The position numbers were made by a program, and so were the translations under genes. Shown piece by piece: positions 57,504 to 64,000 of a stretch of DNA of 64,000 nucleotides. Position 1 is the first letter of the stretch, and the number at the start of each line of letters is the position of its first letter. The notes under the pieces are model-generated. The model saw nothing but the letters and a program-made list of their open reading frames with translations. It did not search any database and had not been told where the DNA came from. Source of the DNA: Marinobacter sp. 1-4A (GTDB lineage: Bacteria > Pseudomonadota > Gammaproteobacteria > Pseudomonadales > Oleiphilaceae); contig NZ_VCGY01000003.1 in assembly GCF_016597725.1 (NCBI RefSeq), positions 496,001-560,000 on the forward strand. The letters are read 5' to 3'.

Positions 57504-60500
57504 ATGCGTATAACAGCAACCCATCTCACACAGTGGTCAGACAGGCGTGAAGCCCAGGGGATGCTTCCCGTAATGGTGAGAAGATTGATTTCGGCAACAG
57601 CTCGTACCACGGCACTTGTCATGCCGGGCGGCGACTCGGTCAATATACCTGGCTGGGACGGTGTTATAGAAACGGTAGAGGGAAACCCTTGGGTTCCGAG
57701 TGGAGTCAGTTATTGGGAACTGGGCACTTCAAAAGATCCGGCTTTAAAAGCGAGAAGTGATTTCAACAAACGTCTGGAACAGATTTCCAAAGCGGATGCT
57801 GCTCGGGCCATTTTCGTTTTTGTGACTTCTCGTCGCTGGCCTGGAAAAGACGCATGGCGGGAAAGCGTGAAAAGCCTCAATGCTTGGGCTGATGTTTGGG
57901 TGTGGGATGGAGACGATCTCGAAGCCTGGCTGGAAACCTCTCCGGCAACCGCGTTGTGGTTGGGTATTCAGTTGGATATCGCCGGTCACGGCATAGAGGC
58001 TGTAGAGAACCACTGGGCGCACTGGGGCAACCAATCCAAACCGGTTGTAACAGCCTCTAATTTGTTTGTCGGTCGGGAGGAATCCAGGACTTCATTAAAG
58101 AACAGCATCCAGCAGCATGAACCGTTGATTTCTGTTACGGCAGACAGTCAGTCCGAAGCCGTTGCCTTTGTATGCGCGCTATTGATTGATGAAGGATATT
58201 CCACACGCGCCGCCTGCGTAACCTCAGAAGAAGGCTGGCAATTTGTCGATGCTAACCCTGGCATTGAAGTGGTAGTCATCACCGATAACCGACTGAGCTA
58301 CCATCGTTCCCCGCGTAATGGAATTAGCCTAATAGTCCCTATGGCTTTTGGAGATCAGGCCTTCAATCTCATGGGCATTGGTGGAAGAGCGATAGAGCAG
58401 AAAAATATAGAGCTCCGACGTCCAAAGCCTGATGAATTCGAGAGATCCCTGATTGAACTGGGTATAGCAGCATCTGATGCTGCCCGATATGCTCGTACAA
58501 TGGGAAGATCGTGGACCGTTTTTCGCCGTTGGCATGCGCTAAATCCCGCCATCAAGAAGCCGGAATGGATCGAGGCTGCCGATTCCACAAGCCTGCTTAT
58601 TCTGACTCTCGTAGGTGCCTGGAATAGCGCCTCAGATGGTGACAAGGCTTGCATCTCAAAGATTGCCAACCGCGCTTATGAGGACATCGAAAACGAACTA
58701 CTGCGACTAGTCGCCCTCGATGATGCGCCCGTGATAAAAATCGGCTCCCTATGGAAAGCCAAGGCACCGCTAGAGTTGTTGCATCTCATAGCCCCTCGGA
58801 TAACGAGCGATATATTGATGAGATTCTTCGAGGTCGCTAGGGCTGTGTTCGAAGAACCTGACCCGGCCTTGGATCTCGAGGAAGATAAGCGTTGGATGGC
58901 TTCTATCTATGGCAAGGTTCGTGAGCATTCCGGTGTTGTGATGGAAGCCATGGCGGAGTCAATTGCGAAATTGGGTTACTTTTCTGATAGCGTGGGCTCA
59001 ACTGTTATCAGCGACCATGTGAGGCGCTTCGTTGGTCAGCTTCTTGAAGAAGCTAGCGGAGAGCGCTGGCTTTCAATTTCATCCTTTCTAAGGTCATTCG
59101 CCGAGGCCGCTCCCGATGAGTTCCTGCGCGCGCTCGAAAACAGTTTGCGTAAGCCTGACAAACCGGTTGCTCGGTTAATTACAGAAACACAATCATCGGG
59201 GGTATCTGGCCGCTGCTGGCATGCCACCCTGCTTTGGGCACTGGAGTTGTTGGCGTGGTACCCCGTCCGGCTCGGCCAAGTGGCGAACATCCTTGCTGAA
59301 CTGTCTGATGTGGAAGTAAAAGGTAATTGGGGCAACACACCGTTCAATTCGTTGGTTTCTCTTTTTCGACCATGGTACCCGCAGACGGCAGCGTCGGTCG
59401 AACTTCGACTTCGTGCAGCCAGAAACATAACCGAGCGACATCCTGAAACAGCATGGAAACTTTTGTTGGCATTGCTACCAGGGCGACACGATGTGGCTTC
59501 ACCTAATGCAAAGCCACAGTGGCGCGACGATGACGCTGGCGCAGGCGAAGTTGTCACCTATGGAGAAATAGAGCAGCTCGTACTTCCAGTCGCAAATTTG
59601 TTGCTCGAACAAGCTCAGGAAAATGCCAAGCGCATAGCCGATTTAATACCCAAGATTGATGAACTGGATACGAATTTCCGTGACGAGGTCATAGCATTGG
59701 TTGTCAGCGCAAAAAGCTTCCCCGATGAAGATCGGGAAATTGTTCGCAGTGCAACCAGGGAATTCCTGAACTGGGAGAACTCGTTTAATCAGGACGGTAA
59801 CAGGCATGATCGCTATTCAGCCGATGCACTGAGGCCGTTATTCGACGCACTGGCCCCCGATGATTTGGTCATCCGACATGTCTGGGTTTTCTCCAGTGGC
59901 TGGGTGGGGCTCCCTGACGGACGGGAGGAAAACCACGAAGAAGCTGACAAAGCGAGAGGGACATTGCGCACCATGGCAATTCGGGAAATATACGAAAATC
60001 TGGGCTGGCAAGGTATCAACAAATTAGCCAAACAATGTGAGGATCCAAGGCTTGTGGGCTGGGAGCTTGTCAAGGAGCCATTTGAACGCATCGATGTGTC
60101 AACGTGGTTATGTCGATGGTATGTCAATTTGCAAAACACCTCGTTTTTCGACTCATTGACCTGGGGGGTACTGCATGCGGTGCCGCAAAAAGAATGCATT
60201 GATTTCCTGCAAACATGCCTGCACCTGCTTGGGAAGCAAACTGAATCTCCAGAGAAAGTATCCGGGTTTATATCCAATGCTCCCCAATTCAAGGCGTTGT
60301 GGGAACTTATCGAAAACCAGCCGCCGGCGGTTCACGATCATTTTTGGTCGATTGTCAGACCATCCTTCATCCGCTCAGACAGCGATCATCTGTCTTTCTG
60401 CATGGAAAAGCTGTTGACTGCTGGCAGGCCGCGCACCGCCATGGAAGCCATGGGAAATCGCGCAACCGAACTACCAGGTGAACTACTGATCCGAATGCTC

Positions 60501-61262
60501 AAGGGGATAGCTTCTGGTCAAGAAGACGGTACTGCCCTTGCACAGTCTTGGCATATCGCTCGTGTATTCGAGGCGCTTTCCAAAACTGACTGCAGCCAAG
60601 CTGAGATGGTCAGCCTGGAATTCGCTTTCTACTCGATTCTGGAAAATGATAAGTATGGAGTGCCCCATTTGATGGCGGAGATATTGAGCGTGCCAGAATC
60701 ATTCATGGAACTGATATGTTTTGCATTCAAACCTCGTAACGCCGAGCGCGAACCGATACCCGAAAACCTGCATGCAGCCGCGGAAACAGCCGGCTCTTTG
60801 ATCCACCGTGGACGCGGTGTTCCGGGAAAAAGCCCCAACGGAGAAATTGACAGAGAGTTATTTTTATCTTGGATCAACAGAGTGCGAAATCTGGCAAAGG
60901 AGAAAGATCGAGAAGCTGTCACCGACCTAACGGTGGGTACCTGGCTTTCCGACTGGCCACTGAACAAAAAACTGGAGTACTGGCCAGATCTTATTATTGC
61001 TGAGCTATTGGATCGGGATGACTGTGAAGACATCAGGCGAGGTTTCCATACAGGAGTACATAATTCCCGAGGTGTTACCTCTCGTATGCCATACGACGGC
61101 GGAGAGCAGGAGCGAAAGGTTGCAGAGGAATTCAGGCGTTTCTCCATTCAATGGAAAGACTCTAAACCCAACGTTGCTGCTATGATCGAAAGCCTTGCCG
61201 GATCATACGAACAAGACGCCCGGCGTCATGATGAAGACGGATTATGGGCCCAAGAGTGGTAA
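57504..61262 (+). CDS. Large nuclease-like protein with degenerate NTPase-like region, candidate defence protein
   Basis: This 1252-aa protein has no family name I can give. The N-terminal 120 residues look like a restriction-endonuclease-like domain: GWDG (Asp52), WVPSGVSYWELGTSKDP (Glu72, Lys77) and IFVFVTSRRWPGKDAW. Next, VGREESRTSLKNSIQQHEP leads into LISVTADSQSEAVAFVCALL, where a STAND-type Walker A would sit but the GKT residues are missing. The rest (about 350-1250) is helical, with no named repeat, and looks like a large sensor. It stands alone with copy B of the 24-nt repeat upstream; higBA and copy A follow. Role as a DNA-targeting defence protein is inferred from domain style and position. 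Confidence 0.6.
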   Translation: MRITATHLTQWSDRREAQGMLPVMVRRLISATARTTALVMPGGDSVNIPGWDGVIETVEGNPWVPSGVSYWELGTSKDPALKARSDFNKRLEQISKADAARAIFVFVTSRRWPGKDAWRESVKSLNAWADVWVWDGDDLEAWLETSPATALWLGIQLDIAGHGIEAVENHWAHWGNQSKPVVTASNLFVGREESRTSLKNSIQQHEPLISVTADSQSEAVAFVCALLIDEGYSTRAACVTSEEGWQFVDANPGIEVVVITDNRLSYHRSPRNGISLIVPMAFGDQAFNLMGIGGRAIEQKNIELRRPKPDEFERSLIELGIAASDAARYARTMGRSWTVFRRWHALNPAIKKPEWIEAADSTSLLILTLVGAWNSASDGDKACISKIANRAYEDIENELLRLVALDDAPVIKIGSLWKAKAPLELLHLIAPRITSDILMRFFEVARAVFEEPDPALDLEEDKRWMASIYGKVREHSGVVMEAMAESIAKLGYFSDSVGSTVISDHVRRFVGQLLEEASGERWLSISSFLRSFAEAAPDEFLRALENSLRKPDKPVARLITETQSSGVSGRCWHATLLWALELLAWYPVRLGQVANILAELSDVEVKGNWGNTPFNSLVSLFRPWYPQTAASVELRLRAARNITERHPETAWKLLLALLPGRHDVASPNAKPQWRDDDAGAGEVVTYGEIEQLVLPVANLLLEQAQENAKRIADLIPKIDELDTNFRDEVIALVVSAKSFPDEDREIVRSATREFLNWENSFNQDGNRHDRYSADALRPLFDALAPDDLVIRHVWVFSSGWVGLPDGREENHEEADKARGTLRTMAIREIYENLGWQGINKLAKQCEDPRLVGWELVKEPFERIDVSTWLCRWYVNLQNTSFFDSLTWGVLHAVPQKECIDFLQTCLHLLGKQTESPEKVSGFISNAPQFKALWELIENQPPAVHDHFWSIVRPSFIRSDSDHLSFCMEKLLTAGRPRTAMEAMGNRATELPGELLIRMLKGIASGQEDGTALAQSWHIARVFEALSKTDCSQAEMVSLEFAFYSILENDKYGVPHLMAEILSVPESFMELICFAFKPRNAEREPIPENLHAAAETAGSLIHRGRGVPGKSPNGEIDRELFLSWINRVRNLAKEKDREAVTDLTVGTWLSDWPLNKKLEYWPDLIIAELLDRDDCEDIRRGFHTGVHNSRGVTSRMPYDGGEQERKVAEEFRRFSIQWKDSKPNVAAMIESLAGSYEQDARRHDEDGLWAQEW

Positions 61263-61470
61263 AGAACTTTAATATATTAAGAACTCGATCACATTTGGAT
61301 AGGAATGGAAAATTTGGACGATTCTCGTGCCGTAGATCGGAGTTATATGATGCGCATACTGATCGCTGCTTTAACCAGGTGCAAAAAAACCTGGTACCGG
61401 TAACATCTCTTATGCCAGCTATTTGTAGATTTCGAGAAGAACGGGAAGCGCGGCGGAATCAAGTTGTTTT
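61263..61470. other. Gap between the large gene and higA
   Basis: About 200 bp with no coding frame of merit. ACCAGGT pairs with ACCTGGT around an A-rich loop at 61374-61395, which might help terminate the large gene. Confidence 0.4.
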
Positions 61471-61794
61471 TCAGGCCTGCTTCATCGGCAGAACGTGAGG
61501 CTTTACACGTTTCACATTTTTCGCTTCCTGCTCGTAGGCTTGATGACGAACATCCCATAACTCAACCGCGTGCTGAATATTTAGCCAGAACTCCGGCGTA
61601 TTCCCCAAAGCCGCTGCGAGTTTGATTGCCATGGGTGCTGTCAGGGTGCCTTTGTCGTGTACGATTCGGCTGAGGGTGTTTCTGTGCACACCCATGGCTT
61701 CGGCAAGCTCACTGATTTCAATGTTCACCGGCTCCAGGAACTCGGTGACCAGCATTTGGCCCACGGTCACGGGACGACGTTTTGTAGTTCTCAT
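61471..61794 (-). CDS. higA: HigA-family antitoxin
   Basis: The 107-aa protein is the antitoxin and DNA-binding partner of HigB: TVGQMLVTEFLEPVNIEISE then an HTH, LAEAMGVHRNTLSRIVHDKG, and APMAIKLAAALGNTPEFWLN. I start at ATG 61794 behind AGAGGAGG; the longer open frame is unsupported. It follows higB by 14 bp, the toxin-first order usual for higBA. It should repress the promoter at 62126-62154. Confidence 0.93.
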   Translation of the reverse strand: MRTTKRRPVTVGQMLVTEFLEPVNIEISELAEAMGVHRNTLSRIVHDKGTLTAPMAIKLAAALGNTPEFWLNIQHAVELWDVRHQAYEQEAKNVKRVKPHVLPMKQA

Positions 61795-61808
61795 AACTAT
61801 AACCTCCT

Positions 61809-62102
61809 CTAACCCTTGTACGCGTGCGGGTCTAGGTACGTATCCAGGGCGGTGCTGTCTTCCCAGCGAAAGATCAGGCGATACTGTTTGTTTACCCGGA
61901 TGGAACACCAGCCCGACAGGTTTCCCTGCAAATGCTCAAACCGGTTACCCGGTGGAACCCTCAAGTCTGACTCCTGCGTCGCGGCATCCAGAATCTGAAT
62001 CTTCCTGAACAGAGCACCTTCAATGGTGCTGGGTATTTTCTTATGGCTCCGGTCTTGCTCGTAGAAAGCTTCCAGCCACGCATCCCTGAATTCAACCGCC
62101 AT
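61809..62102 (-). CDS. higB: HigB/RelE-family toxin
   Basis: The 97-aa protein is a RelE-superfamily mRNA interferase: SHKKIPSTIEGALFRKIQIL, LRVPPGNRFEHLQGNLSGWC and SIRVNKQYRLIFRWEDSTAL, with the tail DPHAYKG typical of HigB. It lies first in the operon, before higA. Catalytic basic residues are present, so the toxin appears active. It likely helps keep the island in the chromosome. Confidence 0.92.
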   Translation of the reverse strand: MAVEFRDAWLEAFYEQDRSHKKIPSTIEGALFRKIQILDAATQESDLRVPPGNRFEHLQGNLSGWCSIRVNKQYRLIFRWEDSTALDTYLDPHAYKG

Positions 62103-62125
62103 AGTTGCCTGATCACTTTTTGCTC

Positions 62126-62154
62126 ATTATATGCACAACAATGTTGTGCGTCAA
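62126..62154 (-). promoter_or_regulatory. higBA promoter with embedded operator
   Basis: On the minus strand TTGACG (62149-62154) and TATAAT (62126-62131) are 17 bp apart. Between and over them lies the palindrome GCACAACAATGTTGTGC (62133-62149), a likely HigA operator. It is 24 bp upstream of the higB start. Confidence 0.88.
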
Positions 62155-62273
62155 CGTCGTTTAAATGAGAATGAATCTGTTTATGGTGTGATGTTACTAT
62201 AGTTAAGGCTAACATGAAGGCGCTACGAGGCAGCCGCAACAGCCGGATATTACAATTGAAGCACATGTAGGGT

Positions 62274-62297
62274 TCCCAGTTTCCCACTTATCCCAGT
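62274..62297 (+). repeat. TCCCAGT-type repeat, copy A
   Basis: This 24-nt segment, beginning TCCCAGTTTCCC and ending TATCCCAGT, matches copy B at 57413-57436 with two mismatches, same orientation. Confidence 0.7.
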
Positions 62298-62370
62298 ATG
62301 GAATTGGGTGATCAGGATCCGGTTCTGAAAAAACATACAAATATTTGCACTTTTTTCGCAGTTTTTCGCA

Positions 62371-62385
62371 CTCCGTATGTGCTCC
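62371..62385. promoter_or_regulatory. Right arm-type repeat near attR
   Basis: CTCCGTATGTGCTCC differs by one base from the motif at 28633-28647 upstream of int. It lies 41 bp inside attR and may be an integrase arm site. Confidence 0.58.
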
Positions 62386-62425
62386 ATTAATTTTATAACT
62401 TGTTGTTTTTAAATGAGGTATTAGA

Positions 62426-62446
62426 TTCTGTATTGGGAAGTAAAAC
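62426..62446 (+). repeat. attR, right attachment repeat
   Basis: This 21-bp segment differs from attL at two positions. Read in the mnmE frame it still encodes FCIGK and the stop, and both differences are silent third-position changes. Confidence 0.88.
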
Positions 62447-62454
62447 CAAAAACC

Positions 62455-62913
62455 TCACAAACAACACGCCTTAAACTTCCTGCCGCTACCACATGGGCAG
62501 GGGTCATTGCGCCCGGGCTTTAAAATACCTTCTTGCGGTTCACCCTTTAGGTAAACCCAGCGCTCATTTTCCCGCACAAACTCTGAATCCTCTTGTAGGA
62601 AGCCCCAGCCGGGGTTGAGCCGGTAAATGGCTTGAAAGTGTACGCGACCCTTATCGCCACTTTCGCTGCTTTCCAGAATACGCAGCGATGCCCAGTCTGG
62701 TGATTCGTCCAGATCCAGAACGGTTGGCTGGGTACTGGAGTGCCAGCTTACGCGTAGGTAGTCCTCCAGCTTTAACGCAAATGCGCTAAAGCGTGAGCGC
62801 ATCAGGGCCTCGGGAGTGGGAGCAATTGCGCCTTGGTGGTAGCGTTGGCAGCAGTCTGCGTATGGCCTCTGGTTGTCACAAGGGCAGTGTGGGATAGTAG
62901 TTTGCTCTGTCAT
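62455..62913 (-). CDS. ychJ: YchJ family SEC-C motif protein (UPF0225)
   Basis: This 152-aa protein of the YchJ family has an N-terminal CPCDNQRPYADCCQRYHQG metal site, a middle domain (MRSRFSAFALKLEDYLRVSW) and a C-terminal SEC-C motif GRNDPCPCGSGRKFKACCL. SEC-C zinc motifs resemble the SecA tail and may mediate binding to ribosomes or SecB. Function is not known. It lies just outside attR, so in the uninterrupted genome it would be the neighbour of mnmE. Confidence 0.93.
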   Translation of the reverse strand: MTEQTTIPHCPCDNQRPYADCCQRYHQGAIAPTPEALMRSRFSAFALKLEDYLRVSWHSSTQPTVLDLDESPDWASLRILESSESGDKGRVHFQAIYRLNPGWGFLQEDSEFVRENERWVYLKGEPQEGILKPGRNDPCPCGSGRKFKACCL

Positions 62914-62991
62914 TATTTCGTAGCATTTGCGTCAGGGATTAAGTTTGCAGTATAACAACCGCGCCCAGTGACCAAAGGATTGATTCAAACC

Positions 62992-63660
62992 ATGTTTACC
63001 GAAACCACTCAAGCTTCTGTATTTACCCGGCTAACCGGCTTATTTTGTCTGATGCTGGTACTCAGTGGTTGCAGTTCAATGTATTACAGCACGATGGAAA
63101 AGTTCGGCGTTGAAAAACGCGATATTCTGGTGGATAGAGTGGGGGATGCCAGAGATTCCCAGAGTGATGCCCGCGAAACCTTCCGCTCGTCTCTGGAGCA
63201 ATTTCAGAGCGTGGTGGACACACCGGACACCACGCTACAGGAAAAATATAATGTCATCAGTGACGCTTATGATGACAGCCTCAAATCGGCAAATAAGGTA
63301 CGGGATCGTATCGAAGCGGTTGAAGATGTATCCGAAGCCTTGTTTGACGAGTGGGAAGATGAACTGGATCTGTACGAAAGTGCCTCACTTAGGAACACCA
63401 GTAAGCGCAGGCTAGATGAAACCCGCAAATTATACAGCAGCTTGATTACTCGAATGCACCAGGTTGAAAAGCGAATGGACCCTGTGCTCGAAGCATTTGA
63501 AGATCAGGTGCTTTTTCTAAAGCATAACCTTAACGCTCAGGCGATAGGTTCCCTCGAGGACGAGTTGGGGCAGATTCGACAGGATGTAGATAGCCTTGTT
63601 CGTGACATGGAAGCATCCATTGCGGAATCTGAAGCATTTATACAGCGGTTTCGTGAATAA
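62992..63660 (+). CDS. DUF2959 family predicted lipoprotein
   Basis: The 222-aa protein begins with a signal peptide and lipobox (TGLFCLMLVLSGCSSMYYST), so it is probably an outer-membrane lipoprotein. The mature part is largely helical and coiled-coil-like (FRSSLEQFQSVVDTPD, YDDSLKSANKVRDRIEAVED), the DUF2959 layout. I start at ATG 62992 rather than GTG 62968 because the signal peptide then has usual length; AAAGGA is upstream of the ATG. It is divergent from ychJ. Function is unknown. Confidence 0.82.
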   Translation: MFTETTQASVFTRLTGLFCLMLVLSGCSSMYYSTMEKFGVEKRDILVDRVGDARDSQSDARETFRSSLEQFQSVVDTPDTTLQEKYNVISDAYDDSLKSANKVRDRIEAVEDVSEALFDEWEDELDLYESASLRNTSKRRLDETRKLYSSLITRMHQVEKRMDPVLEAFEDQVLFLKHNLNAQAIGSLEDELGQIRQDVDSLVRDMEASIAESEAFIQRFRE

Positions 63661-63824
63661 CCCGCTCGGGGCTTGAGCTAATAAAACCAAGCGTTGAATT
63701 CTTGAATTTGACGGTCGTCAATTTTACTGCAGGTAGTGTCGCCTGCAGCGCTCCTTTCATTTACAAACGTTAACCTTCTGATAGCTTGGGCTTAGTAACT
63801 ACCCGAAAATGAGGGAGCAGAAAA

Positions 63825-64000
63825 ATGAAACGGCATACACTTAAATTGGCTATTGCTGTGAGCCTGAGTATTACTGCAGGGACCGCAATAGCGGCAGACT
63901 TGCAGGATCGTGCGCGGGAAATGTTTTCGGCGATTCCTCAGTACCCACCGGTTATTGATGGCAATGAGCTGACCGAAGCAAAGGTCGAGCTTGGCAAAAT
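63825..64000 (+). CDS. Probable cytochrome-c peroxidase, N-terminal part (cut by window end)
   Basis: The frame from ATG 63825 (GGGAG upstream) encodes a signal peptide, MKRHTLKLAIAVSLSITAGT ending AIAA, then DLQDRAREMFSAIPQYPP and NELTEAKVELGK. This opening is typical of di-haem cytochrome-c peroxidases (CcpA/MauG family) that reduce H2O2 in the periplasm. The haem-binding CxxCH would lie beyond the window, so the assignment rests on the N-terminus only. Confidence 0.72.
   Translation, partial: MKRHTLKLAIAVSLSITAGTAIAADLQDRAREMFSAIPQYPPVIDGNELTEAKVELGK

Larger units (their letters stand above)
28504..62446. mobile_element. Genomic island integrated at the 3' end of mnmE
   Basis: The island spans from the attL repeat inside mnmE to the attR repeat upstream of ychJ, about 34 kb. 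It carries a tyrosine recombinase at the left end, an excisionase-like HTH protein, AlpA and DUF927 proteins, a MobI-like protein and a serine recombinase, but no conjugative type IV secretion genes. Cargo is mainly defence: a type I restriction operon with dinD and a TIR-STAND gene, Wadjet jetABCD, higBA and a large nuclease-like protein. Removing it would put mnmE directly next to ychJ. Insertion at the mnmE tail is the SGI1-type site; the absence of conjugation genes suggests an integrative mobilisable element or a decaying island. Confidence 0.9.
62157..62454. other. Right end of the island, gene-free
   Basis: This gap holds copy A of the 24-nt repeat, two tandem TTTTTCGCA units (62351-62370), the CTCCGTATGTGCTCC motif and attR. 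No gene is evident. Confidence 0.6.

Noticed and set aside
57504..61262. Fifth Wadjet gene
   Set aside because: It is separated from jetD by 126 bp that contains repeat copy B, and Wadjet is complete with four genes.
28504..62446. Prophage
   Set aside because: No capsid, tail, terminase or lysis genes are visible; integrase, AlpA and DUF927 fit an integrative island.
63727..63748. CTGCAGG/CCTGCAG hairpin before the peroxidase gene
   Set aside because: A 7-bp stem with no T-run and no link to a known regulator; too weak to call.

Overview
The window looks like the replication-origin region of a Marinobacter-type gammaproteobacterium. The lineage is inferred from gene order (gyrB, recF, dnaN, dnaA, oriC, rpmH, rnpA, yidD, yidC, mnmE) and protein style; no rRNA or marker search could be run. 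A 34-kb genomic island has been inserted directly behind mnmE.

Chromosomal left part (1-28521). After the tail of an unidentified gene comes an overlapping recC-recB-recD operon. Two divergent ABC exporter genes follow, one of which seems to lack a normal start codon (an AUC sits 6 nt behind a perfect Shine-Dalgarno), then gabT and a VC0807-like membrane protein. The minus-strand replication block is dnaA, dnaN, an AarF/UbiB-family kinase gene, recF and gyrB; recF carries two parS-like palindromes inside its coding sequence. The dnaA-rpmH gap holds a consensus DnaA box and AT-rich DNA (oriC). On the plus strand follow rpmH, rnpA, yidD, yidC and mnmE.

Island (about 28504-62446). It is bounded by 21-bp near-identical repeats that re-encode the last codons of mnmE, the same type of site used by SGI1-like islands. 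The left end holds a tyrosine recombinase, an excisionase-like HTH protein, a DUF927 ATPase-like protein and an AlpA regulator. A minus-strand defence operon follows: a BrxR/CapW-like WYL regulator, hsdM, hsdS, dinD, hsdR and an AT-rich TIR-STAND gene. A 20-bp palindrome 105 bp upstream of the regulator gene shares its 18-bp core with a second site in the gap upstream of alpA, suggesting that one repressor links defence and mobility genes. The middle carries a MobI-like protein, a 51-aa membrane ORF, a serine recombinase preceded by res-like repeats, a three-gene cluster (lipoprotein, transglutaminase-like protein, membrane zinc-ribbon protein) and a frameshifted hypothetical gene. Then come a second WYL regulator and, divergently, a complete Wadjet system jetABCD, with tandem palindromes between them. 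The right end has a 1252-aa nuclease-like protein of no assigned function and a higBA toxin-antitoxin pair, flanked by directly repeated 24-nt motifs.

Chromosomal right part (62455-64000): ychJ, a DUF2959 lipoprotein, and the start of a probable cytochrome-c peroxidase cut by the window edge.

The island reads as a mobilisable or formerly mobile defence island that layers type I restriction, a probable NAD-directed TIR effector, anti-plasmid Wadjet, a toxin-antitoxin pair and one or two candidate undescribed systems.
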